NCBI GenBank assembly: GCA_041749275.1
Contig: JBGTBQ010000330.1
Location: 1 to 10,457 of the forward strand
Source of the DNA: JBGTBQ01 sp041749275
Lineage (GTDB): Bacteria > Acidobacteriota > Blastocatellia > Pyrinomonadales > Pyrinomonadaceae
Direction: 5' to 3'
DNA: 10,457 nt
Shown here: positions 1-6,315 of the stretch, piece by piece
Numbering within the stretch: position 1 is the first letter of the stretch
Layout: each line of letters starts with the position of its first letter
Notes under the pieces: generated by a model
What the model saw: only the letters and a program-made list of their open reading frames with translations
Database searches by the model: none
Told to the model about the DNA's origin: nothing
Program-made: the position numbers and the translations under genes

Positions 1-813
1 GGCGCGGCGGGCGCGGCGGGCGTGGACGAACCGGGCGCACGGCCCGTGGCGGTCGTGCCCGTCATTTACGGCGACCGCACGATGGGCGCGCTGCTCGCCT
101 GCTCGGACGACCCCGCGCGCGTGTGGCAGGCGAACGAGATACTGCTGATGCAAACGGTGGCCGATCAGGTCTCCGTCGCCGTCAAGCACGCGCGTCTCTT
201 TCAAGAGACGCAGCAGCAGGCTCTGACCGACGGCCTTACGGGCTGCGTCAACCGCCGCTCGTTCGAGATACAACTAGAGCGCGACCTTCATTTCGCCACG
301 CGTATGCGCCAACCCGTCTCGCTCGTCATGCTCGACATAGACCACTTCAAGAGCGTCAACGACACTTACGGCCACGACGCGGGCGACACGGCGCTGCGGC
401 TCATCGCCAACGCATTGCGTGAGGAGTTGCGCGGCGTGGACACGGCGGCGCGCTACGGCGGCGAGGAGTTCGCCATCATCCTGCCACAAGCCACCTTTGA
501 GGGAGCGCTCGCCGTGGCCGAACGCCTGCGCGTTCGCGTCGAGGAGACAGAGGTGCCGGGCGTCCGGCCCATCACCGCCTCGCTCGGAGTCGCCACGTTC
601 CCCGCGCACGCCAGCACACGTGACCTGCTCGTGACGAAAGCCGACCGCGCCCTTTATCACGGCAAGCACACCGGGCGCAACCGCGTTTGCTCGGTGCTCG
701 ACCTGCCCGATGAATCCCTTGATGAGCCGCTCGAAGAGGTCGAACTCGATGCCGGCAACTTGGCCGACATCGAGATGGAGATGGAAAACTCCGACCACGC
801 ACTGAACATTTGA
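1..813 (+). CDS. GAF-GGDEF diguanylate cyclase, 5' end outside window
   Basis: Makes cyclic di-GMP from two GTP. The reading frame is open from base 1, so the protein starts upstream; the GTG at 22 is only an internal codon. Numbering from that codon, residues 1-60 look like the end of a GAF sensor domain (VIYGDRTMGALLACS, then LMQTVADQVSVAVKHARLF). A short helical linker (QETQQQ) leads into the GGDEF domain: DGLTGCVNRRSF at 70-81, the metal/GTP region DIDHFKSVND at 105-114, active-site GGEEF at 146-150, SLGVA at 187-191 and ADRALYHGKHTGRNRV at 207-222. The inhibitory I-site RxxD (RGVD, 137-140) lies exactly five residues before GGEEF, so product inhibition is expected. An acidic tail of about 40 residues (DESLDEPLEEVELD...) follows the domain and is not part of the family core. 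Activity is inferred from intact motifs; the signal sensed by the GAF domain is unknown. Confidence 0.93.
   Translation, partial: GAAGAAGVDEPGARPVAVVPVIYGDRTMGALLACSDDPARVWQANEILLMQTVADQVSVAVKHARLFQETQQQALTDGLTGCVNRRSFEIQLERDLHFATRMRQPVSLVMLDIDHFKSVNDTYGHDAGDTALRLIANALREELRGVDTAARYGGEEFAIILPQATFEGALAVAERLRVRVEETEVPGVRPITASLGVATFPAHASTRDLLVTKADRALYHGKHTGRNRVCSVLDLPDESLDEPLEEVELDAGNLADIEMEMENSDHALNI
192..211. repeat. Perfect 9-bp inverted repeat inside the GAF-GGDEF gene
   Basis: Bases 192-200 (GCGTCTCTT) and 203-211 (AAGAGACGC) are exact reverse complements separated by two bases. The dyad encodes the ARLFQETQ linker between GAF and GGDEF. This amino acid motif is common in such proteins, so the symmetry may be a coincidence of codon choice. 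The dyad itself is certain; any function is not. Confidence 0.45.
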
Positions 814-831
814 TCGCGACGTAAAGTCCCG

Positions 832-889
832 GCAAGGGAAAGGGCGGAAGGCGTGACCTCATGGTTGCGCCTTCCGCCCTTTCCCTTGC
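832..889 (+). terminator. Perfect 22-bp hairpin after the diguanylate cyclase gene
   Basis: Arms 832-853 and 868-889 are exact reverse complements over 22 bases, with a 14-base loop (854-867). The hairpin starts 18 bases after the cyclase stop codon. It is followed by only a loose T-rich stretch (GTTTGGCTTTA), not a clean U-tract. I read it as a transcription terminator or 3'-end stabilising structure separating the cyclase from the exporter operon. It also argues against starting the next gene at the GTG at 853, which lies at the base of the loop. Confidence 0.75.
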
Positions 890-891
890 GT

Positions 892-920
892 TTGGCTTTA
901 CGGCGTGAATCACGCATCAT
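892..920 (+). promoter_or_regulatory. Candidate promoter with a 13-bp dyad operator for the ABC exporter operon
   Basis: TTGGCT (892-897) and CATCAT (915-920) each match four of six bases of the sigma-70 consensus and are 17 bases apart. They lie just after the hairpin and about 50 bases before the exporter ATG. The spacer holds a perfect dyad, GCGTGA-A-TCACGC (903-915), reaching into the -10 box. A repressor bound there would block the promoter, as is usual for local control of drug exporters. The boxes are weak, and no regulator gene is in view. Confidence 0.35.
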
Positions 921-972
921 AGACGGCGTTAATTTCGTAGTGGATTTAAACCGCCGAAGGGCAGCGCCAGAC

Positions 973-2715
973 ATGAACGACATCAGAAAATTCGCGCGCT
1001 ATTTCCAGCCGTATAAGAAGTCACTGGTGCTCGGCATTCTCTGCATCGTGGCCTCGGTGGTGATCGGCCTGTTCGTGCCCCTGATCGTCGGGTGGGCCGT
1101 AGACGACCTTCGCGCGGACGTGACGTGGTGGAAGGTCACGCGCTATGCGCTGACGATTCTCGGCGTGAGCGCGTTGAGCGGCGTCTTTCTCTTCCTTCAG
1201 CGCCGCATCCTGATCGGGATGTCCCGCCATGTCGAGTACGATCTCAGGCGCGACTTCTACGCGCATCTGCAAACGCTCCCGCTCTCGTTCTTCCACGCGA
1301 ACCGGACGGGCGACCTGATGGCGCGCGCAACGAACGACCTCTCGGCGGTGCGGCAACTCGCCGGGCCGATGATTATGTACACGATGCAAACCATCCTCGT
1401 CGTACTGTTCATCCTGCCGCTGATGATGCGGGTCAATGTGCGTCTGACGCTGCTGCTGTTCGTGACGATGCCGCTTGTCTCGCTGACGGTGAAATACATC
1501 GGCCAGCAGGTGCACACCCGTTTCGAGAAGATACAGGAGTTCTTCTCGCACATTTCGGCGCGCGCGCAGGAGAACTTTTCCGGCGTCCGCGTCGTCCGCG
1601 CTTACGCGCAGGAGACGGCGGAGATTGCGGCCTTCAACGACCTCAACCGGCAATACGCTGAAAGAAATCTCGGCCTCGTGCGCGTCTCGGCGGTGATGCG
1701 GCCTCTCATCCAGTTTCTCATCGGTTTAGGACAGGTGATTATCGTCTGGTACGGCGGGACGCTCGCCGTGCGCGGCGAGATTTCGGTCGGGCAGTTCGTC
1801 GAGTTCAACCTCTATCTCATGCGCCTCATCTGGCCCCTCATCGCGCTCGGCTACGTGGTGAACCTCTATCAGCGCGGCACGGCGAGCCTCAAGCGTCTGA
1901 ACGCGATCTTCGCCGTCGAGCCGGCGATTGCCGACCGCGCGGGCGTCCGCGAGCAGCCGCCGATTCGCGGGCGCATCGAGTTTCGCAACCTGACCTTCGC
2001 CTACCACGAGCACGCGGAGCCGGTGCTGAAGGAGATCAACCTGATCGTCGAAGAGGGGCAGACGGTCGCCTTCGTCGGGCGCACGGGTTCGGGCAAGTCA
2101 ACGCTCATCAACCTCGTCCCGCGTCTCATCGAAGCGCCGCCCGGCACGGTTTTCGTTGACGGAGTCGAACTGCGTGACTACCCGCTCGCGCAGCTCCGTT
2201 CCGCGATAGGCTATGTCCCACAGGAGACGTTTTTATTTAGCGAGACGCTTGCCGAGAACATCGCCTTCGGCGTCGAAACGGCGGGTCGCGCCGACATCGA
2301 GTGGGCGGCGGAGATTGCCGGACTGGCCGACGACGTGCGTGATTTTCCCGACGGCTTCGAGACGCTCGTTGGTGAGCGCGGCATCACGCTCTCCGGCGGG
2401 CAGAAGCAGCGCACGGCGATTGCCCGCGCCGTCATCCGCCAGCCGAAAATGTTAATCCTCGACGATTCGCTCTCCGCCGTGGACACCTACACCGAGGAGA
2501 AAATTCTCGCGCAACTGCGCGGCGTGATGCGCGAGCGGACGAGCCTCATCGTCTCGCACCGCATCTCGACCGTGCGCGAGGCAGACCTGATCTGCGTCCT
2601 CGATGAAGGCCGCCTCGTCGAACGCGGCACGCACGACGAACTGCTCGCGCACGGCGGCGAGTATGCGGACCTCTACGAGCGGCAGTTGCTCGAAGAGGAA
2701 CTGGCCGCGAGCTAA
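973..2715 (+). CDS. Heterodimeric ABC exporter, half 1 (TMD-NBD, degenerate ATP site)
   Basis: A 580-residue half-transporter: six-helix membrane domain (about 15-340), then the nucleotide-binding domain. Motifs seen: Walker A GRTGSGKST (369-377), Q-loop YVPQETFLF (Q417), intact signature LSGGQKQR (473-480), Walker B MLILDD (493-498), D-loop SAVD and H-loop SHRIST (H529). The residue after Walker B is Asp498 where the catalytic Glu should be. This is typical of the degenerate-site subunit of heterodimeric exporters such as BmrC, LmrC and TM287, and matches half 2 downstream, whose signature motif is altered instead. It probably pumps lipophilic compounds or lipids out of the cytoplasmic membrane; the substrate cannot be read from sequence. 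I chose ATG 973, since MNDIRKFARYFQPYKK is a normal family N-terminus and GAAGGG (956-961) precedes it. The frame is open back to GTG 853, which falls in a hairpin. Confidence 0.93.
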   Translation: MNDIRKFARYFQPYKKSLVLGILCIVASVVIGLFVPLIVGWAVDDLRADVTWWKVTRYALTILGVSALSGVFLFLQRRILIGMSRHVEYDLRRDFYAHLQTLPLSFFHANRTGDLMARATNDLSAVRQLAGPMIMYTMQTILVVLFILPLMMRVNVRLTLLLFVTMPLVSLTVKYIGQQVHTRFEKIQEFFSHISARAQENFSGVRVVRAYAQETAEIAAFNDLNRQYAERNLGLVRVSAVMRPLIQFLIGLGQVIIVWYGGTLAVRGEISVGQFVEFNLYLMRLIWPLIALGYVVNLYQRGTASLKRLNAIFAVEPAIADRAGVREQPPIRGRIEFRNLTFAYHEHAEPVLKEINLIVEEGQTVAFVGRTGSGKSTLINLVPRLIEAPPGTVFVDGVELRDYPLAQLRSAIGYVPQETFLFSETLAENIAFGVETAGRADIEWAAEIAGLADDVRDFPDGFETLVGERGITLSGGQKQRTAIARAVIRQPKMLILDDSLSAVDTYTEEKILAQLRGVMRERTSLIVSHRISTVREADLICVLDEGRLVERGTHDELLAHGGEYADLYERQLLEEELAAS

Positions 2716-2753
2716 GTCACGCGGCACGCCTTCCGTCACAGGGGAGACGATTT

Positions 2754-3257
2754 ATGGAGCCGATGTACCATACGAAAAACACGGCGAACGTCGAGGAGCG
2801 TTTGCGCGTGATGCGTGTTATCTGGGCAGCGCTTTTCGCTTCGGTGGGCTTGTATGCGCTGCTCGCGTTCCTCATCAAACCGCCGACGGAGACCGAGAGG
2901 GTCGCGCTCGGCGCGGCGTCCCCGCCTGAACAGTCTCCTCTGCTCCTCGTGTTTCTCTTCGTGGCGGGCTTCACGATGGTCGTGATCTCATTCGTGGCGC
3001 AGCAATCAATGTTGAGCCGGGCAGTCCGGGAACAACGGCCCGATCTCGTCCAGAGCAGCATGATCGTCGCGCTCGTTCTCTGCGAGACGACGGGGCTGTT
3101 CGGCTTGCTCGGTCTGTTTCTGAGTGACAACCGCTATCTGTACCTGCTGTTCGTCGTGAGCGCCGCCGGCATTCTCATGCACTTTCCGCGCCGCGAGCAC
3201 TTGCTGGCGGCATCATTCAGGGGCGGCACGGGACAAGGTTTATCAGGGGAGATGTGA
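2754..3257 (+). CDS. Small membrane protein, four predicted helices, between the two exporter halves
   Basis: Not recognised as a named family. 167 residues, starting 38 bases after exporter half 1; the strong ribosome site GGGGAGA (2741-2747) lies 6 bases before the ATG. The stop overlaps the alternative GTG start of half 2, so the gene sits tightly inside the operon. Predicted helices: 21-41, 62-83, 102-123 and 127-142, with a charged N-terminus (EERLRVMR), a Pro/Glu-rich loop at 43-61 and a basic loop at 84-98. Helix 3 (IVALVLCETTGLFGLLGLFL) carries a buried Glu111 beside Cys110. This faintly recalls the ion-binding Glu of rotary-ATPase c/K subunits, but the glycine-rich helix expected of that family is missing. 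From position I infer an accessory or assembly partner of the exporter, or an independent membrane protein sharing its transcript. There is no direct evidence of function. Confidence 0.85.
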   Translation: MEPMYHTKNTANVEERLRVMRVIWAALFASVGLYALLAFLIKPPTETERVALGAASPPEQSPLLLVFLFVAGFTMVVISFVAQQSMLSRAVREQRPDLVQSSMIVALVLCETTGLFGLLGLFLSDNRYLYLLFVVSAAGILMHFPRREHLLAASFRGGTGQGLSGEM

Positions 3258-3262
3258 GAGGC

Positions 3263-5101
3263 ATGGCAACCGCCGTCCAACAATTTCACGAAGAAGAGGC
3301 TATCGGAAAAACCTACGACGCGGGCGTCGCGCGGCGGCTGTTGAAGTATCTGCGCCCCTACATTTGGTGGCTCGTCCCGGCGCTGGTGCTGACGCTATTG
3401 GCGAACGGCCTCGGCGTCGTGCAGCCGAAGTTCGTCCAGTACGCGATTGACGAAGGCATTCTCAAGAGCAACACCTCCATTTTGGTCTGGATCGCGCTCG
3501 CGTTCCTCGGCGCGAAGCTGCTTCAGTTTGTCATCTCCTACGTGCAGACCGTGCTGCTCCAATCGGTCGGCCAGCGCGTGATGTACGACCTGCGCGCCGA
3601 ACTCTACGCGAAGCTGCAACGACAGGAGGTCGCCTACTTCGACCGCAACCCCGTCGGGCGCATCATGACGCGGCTCACGTCGGACGTGGACGCGCTGAAC
3701 GAGTTGTTCACTTCGGGTGTGATTGACGTACTCGGCGATCTGGTGATGATTGCGGCCATCGTCGCCGTCATGCTCTGGATGGACTGGAAGCTGACACTTA
3801 TCACGCTCATCACCGTGCCGCTGCTCTTCGCCGCGACGACATGGTTCCGCAAACACGCGCGGCGCGGGTACGACGCGGTGCGGACGAAGCTCGCGCGCAT
3901 CAACTCCTTTCTACAGGAGCACCTGTCGGGCGCGCAGACCGTCCAGATTTTCAACCGCGAGCGAAAGTCGAGCGCGCAGTTCCACGATATCAACAACGAC
4001 CACCGCCGCGCCCATCTCGATACGATCTTTTACTACTCGGTCTTCTTCCCGCTCGTGGACATCATCGGCGCCATCGGCGTCGCGCTCATCGTCTGGTATG
4101 GCGGCTATCGCACGATGCAGAGCGCGCTCTCCATCGGCGCGCTCGTCGCCTTCATCCAATATTCGCAGCAGCTCTTCCAACCGATCCGCGACCTCTCCGA
4201 CAAGTACAACGTCTTTCAGGCCGCGCTCGTCGCCTCGCTCCGCATTTTCAGGACGCTCGATTTGCCCGTCGCCGTCACGTCGCCGGAGCAGCCCACGAAG
4301 ACGGGCCGCGCCGTCGGGCGCATCGAGTTCGAGCACGTCTGGTTTGCTTATAAGGATGAAGACTGGGTGCTGAAGGACGTGTCCTTCACCGTCGAGCCGG
4401 GCGAGACGGTCGCCCTCGTCGGGCACACCGGGTCGGGCAAGACCACGATCACGAATCTGCTCATGCGCTTTTACGACGTGCAGCGTGGCCGTGTGCTTTT
4501 GGACGGCGTAGACGTGCGCGAGTGGGATATGAAATCGCTCCGCGAGAACTTCGCCGTCGTGCTTCAGGACGTGTTCCTCTTTAGCGGCACGGTCGAGGGC
4601 AACATCCGTCTGGGGCGCGAGGACGTGACGACGGAGCGCGTCCGCTGGGCGGCGCGCGAGGTCAACGCCGAACGCTTTATCGAACGCCTGCCGGAAAGTT
4701 ACGCGGCGGAGGTGCGCGAGCGCGGCGCGGGTCTTTCGGTCGGGCAGAAGCAACTCATCTCCTTCGCCCGCGCGCTCGCCTTCGACCCGGCGCTGCTCAT
4801 CCTCGACGAAGCGACCAGCTCGATTGACACGGAGACCGAGCAACTCATCCAGCAGGCCGTCGAGCGCGTTCTGCGCGACCGCACTTCGCTCGTCATCGCG
4901 CACCGCCTCTCGACCGTCCAGCGCGCCGACCGCATTCTCGTCCTTCATCACGGCGAGCTGCGCGAGCACGGCACGCACCAACAACTGCTCACCGCGCGCG
5001 GCCTCTACTGGCGCCTCTACAAACTGCAATACGCCGACGACTCGCGCCACGATGCCTTCGGCGAGACGCCGCTGCGTGACAGTATGCAATTCGGCGATTA
5101 G
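3263..5101 (+). CDS. Heterodimeric ABC exporter, half 2 (TMD-NBD, catalytic ATP site)
   Basis: A 612-residue half-transporter with an N-terminal extension of about 20 residues before the six-helix membrane domain (about 33-335), then the ATPase domain. Seen: Walker A GHTGSGKTT (387-395), Q-loop VVLQDVFLF (Q435), altered signature LSVGQKQ (491-497), Walker B LLILDEATSSID with catalytic Glu516, and H-loop AHRLST (H547). The Gly-to-Val change in the signature and the intact Glu are the mirror image of half 1. In the dimer, this subunit's Walker motifs pair with half 1's LSGGQ to form the active site, and the other site is degenerate. Family counterparts are BmrD, LmrD and TM288. The C-terminal tail after LYKLQYADD is short and polar. 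I prefer ATG 3263, because AGGGGAGA (3245-3252) lies 10 bases upstream of it; GTG 3254 is possible but only 1 base after that site, and would overlap the preceding gene by four bases. Confidence 0.93.
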   Translation: MATAVQQFHEEEAIGKTYDAGVARRLLKYLRPYIWWLVPALVLTLLANGLGVVQPKFVQYAIDEGILKSNTSILVWIALAFLGAKLLQFVISYVQTVLLQSVGQRVMYDLRAELYAKLQRQEVAYFDRNPVGRIMTRLTSDVDALNELFTSGVIDVLGDLVMIAAIVAVMLWMDWKLTLITLITVPLLFAATTWFRKHARRGYDAVRTKLARINSFLQEHLSGAQTVQIFNRERKSSAQFHDINNDHRRAHLDTIFYYSVFFPLVDIIGAIGVALIVWYGGYRTMQSALSIGALVAFIQYSQQLFQPIRDLSDKYNVFQAALVASLRIFRTLDLPVAVTSPEQPTKTGRAVGRIEFEHVWFAYKDEDWVLKDVSFTVEPGETVALVGHTGSGKTTITNLLMRFYDVQRGRVLLDGVDVREWDMKSLRENFAVVLQDVFLFSGTVEGNIRLGREDVTTERVRWAAREVNAERFIERLPESYAAEVRERGAGLSVGQKQLISFARALAFDPALLILDEATSSIDTETEQLIQQAVERVLRDRTSLVIAHRLSTVQRADRILVLHHGELREHGTHQQLLTARGLYWRLYKLQYADDSRHDAFGETPLRDSMQFGD

Positions 5102-5196
5102 TTAGCGAAAGCAGACGGGCTTCGACAAGTGCAAAATCGTTTGCGCGCCTGCTGCTTGACAGGCATTATGTCATCTCAACCGAGAGGCTCGACAGT

Positions 5197-5745
5197 ATGT
5201 TGACGACGGATCAAATCATTTTGGGTTTCCCCCAAGTCACGCAATCACCATCAGACGGCGGCAGGCTGGAGTTAATCATCGTCCGCCCGTCGGAAGGCGT
5301 GCGCGAGTTGCCGGAGAGCGTCCACGTCAGCCCGGAACGCGGAGTCGAAGGCGACAAGTGGATAACATCGCAGGGGCACGACCTGCCAGACGGCCAGCCC
5401 GACCCGCGCACGCAGGTGACGCTGATGAATGCGCGCATCCTGCGGCTGATTTCGGACAGCGAGGAGCGGATGCCTCTCGCGGGCGACAACCTGATCGTTG
5501 ACCTCGACCTCAGCGACGACAACGTGCCGCCCGGCCAGCATCTCTCGGTCGGCGAAGTCGTGCTGGAAGTGACGGAGGTGCCGCACAACGGGTGCGGGGC
5601 GTTCCTCGAAAGGTACGGCAAGGACGCGGTGAAGTTCGTCAACTCGCCGGAGGGGAAACGTCTGCACCTGCGCGGGCTGCACGCAAAGGTCGTCCGCGAG
5701 GGCGTCGTGCGCGTCGGCGATGAGGTTCGCAAACTGCCGTCCTGA
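5197..5745 (+). CDS. MOSC-domain protein
   Basis: A 182-residue single-domain MOSC protein, the fold shared with the C-terminus of molybdenum cofactor sulfurases and with YiiM/YuaD-type proteins. MOSC domains are linked to sulfur transfer or molybdenum-cofactor-dependent reduction. Seen: RGVEGDKW (48-55), a Gln/Asn region (RTQVTLMNARIL, 71-82), AGDNLIVDLDLS (95-106), a GQHLSVGEVVLEVTEVPHNGC stretch with the conserved Cys133, and the family ending RGLHAKVVREGVVRVGDEV (159-177). No signal peptide or membrane segment, so it is cytoplasmic. The start is supported by GAGAGG (5182-5187), 9 bases before the ATG. It lies 95 bases after exporter half 2 on the same strand and may share its transcript. 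No other molybdenum-cofactor gene is in view, so its partner enzyme and real substrate are unknown. Confidence 0.88.
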   Translation: MLTTDQIILGFPQVTQSPSDGGRLELIIVRPSEGVRELPESVHVSPERGVEGDKWITSQGHDLPDGQPDPRTQVTLMNARILRLISDSEERMPLAGDNLIVDLDLSDDNVPPGQHLSVGEVVLEVTEVPHNGCGAFLERYGKDAVKFVNSPEGKRLHLRGLHAKVVREGVVRVGDEVRKLPS

Positions 5746-5929
5746 TGCTTGCCTTCAGCACGCGTATTTTTGGACATCCATCCACATCCTTGAATCAATC
5801 GCGCCCGTCGTGGCGTTGATCCGCGAATGAATCGTTTTCCAGACGAGCGAAGAAAACTTATTCCGGTCTCGCGTCGGCAAAGCCCTTGCTCTTGACGACA
5901 ATCTCACTTGCCGAGATCGGAGGAAGTCC
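5746..5929 (+). other. Intergenic region between the MOSC gene and the MBL remnant
   Basis: 184 bases with no credible ORF. ATTTTTGG near 5765 is the only T-run after the MOSC stop and has no good stem before it. An imperfect stem (ATCAA-T-CGC at 5794-5802 with GCG-TTGAT at 5813-5820) is visible but weak. TTGACG (5892-5897) could be a -35 box, but no convincing -10 follows. The clear element is the ribosome site GGAGGA (5919-5924), 5 bases before ATG 5930. Confidence 0.5.
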
Positions 5930-6223
5930 ATGCTTCAATTCCGGGCCTGCCTGTTTGTGCTCATCTTTTCGTTACCGCTCAGTGCCGTCGCGCAGTCGGA
6001 TAAGTTCGATGTAGTCAAAGTCGCCGAGGGCGTGTATGCCACCATCCGTAAAGACTCGCCGGGACTCGCCGCCGAAGCGAACAACGTCTTCATCATCAAC
6101 GCGGACGACGCGGTCGTCGTGGACACCAACATCAGCGCGTCCTCGACGTGGAAGGCAAACCGGCGGCGAAGAAATAACCACAGACACACTCACCCACGCA
6201 CGAAGGGCGCGGCGCTCGATTGA
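5930..6223 (+). pseudogene. Decayed secreted metallo-beta-lactamase-fold hydrolase (internal deletion)
   Basis: The 97-codon frame begins well: a strong ribosome site GGAGGA, a signal peptide (residues 1-21, cut likely after SAVA in LSAVAQSDKF), then FDVVKVAEGVYATIRKD, NNVFIINADDAVVVDTNISASST. This is the first part of a secreted MBL-fold protein. At about residue 69 the likeness stops. The HxHxDH zinc motif and the roughly 200 or more further residues of such enzymes are absent, and the frame ends in arginine-rich nonsense. From 6145 another frame reads DVEGKPAAKK and stops at TAA 6175-6177, a plausible native C-terminus, 16 bases before the hairpin at 6194-6245. I infer that an internal deletion near 6140-6150 joined the start to the tail out of frame. 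An assembly collapse is the main alternative. Without the metal site it cannot be an active hydrolase. Confidence 0.75.
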
Positions 6224-6245
6224 GCGCCGCGCCCTTCGTGTGTGG
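6194..6245. terminator. Strong hairpin between converging genes, probable bidirectional terminator
   Basis: Arms 6199-6217 and 6222-6240 are perfect 19-base reverse complements around the 4-base loop GATT. The stem continues outward through one G-T pair and four further pairs (6194-6198 with 6241-6245). It lies between the + strand MBL remnant and the - strand kinase gene, about 70 bases past the kinase stop. Read on the - strand it is followed, after about 15 bases, by TTATTTCTT; on the + strand no T-tract follows. It overlaps the last codons of the disrupted MBL frame but lies just beyond the inferred original stop at 6175-6177. Confidence 0.8.
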
Positions 6246-6315
6246 AGCGGGTTGCGATTGCGGAAGGGGTCGGGAGGGAGAGAAGAGACGCGTGACGCGT
6301 GGGCCGTTCACACTT

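Noticed and set aside
1..24. GGCGCGGCG repeat at the left edge
   Set aside because: Two copies and a partial of a Gly/Ala-coding GC-rich stretch inside the open frame; too short to call a repeat element.
853..972. Longer N-terminus for exporter half 1 from GTG 853
   Set aside because: The extra 40 residues are basic and unlike the family, and the GTG lies at the base of the 22-bp hairpin's loop. ATG 973 gives a normal exporter start.
3911..5089. Long open frame (392 codons) on the - strand
   Set aside because: It lies fully opposite exporter half 2, which has every ABC motif. Its translation is Arg/Glu/Val/Asp-rich with no domain, a usual shadow in GC-rich DNA.
5156..5195. TTGACA at 5156-5161 as a promoter for the MOSC gene
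   Set aside because: The -35 is perfect, but nothing like a -10 box occurs 16-18 bases downstream, and the ATG lies too near to leave a normal leader.
6288..6300. ACGCGT repeated twice (ACGCGTGACGCGT)
   Set aside because: Short GC-rich palindromes are expected by chance here, and nothing nearby suggests a role.
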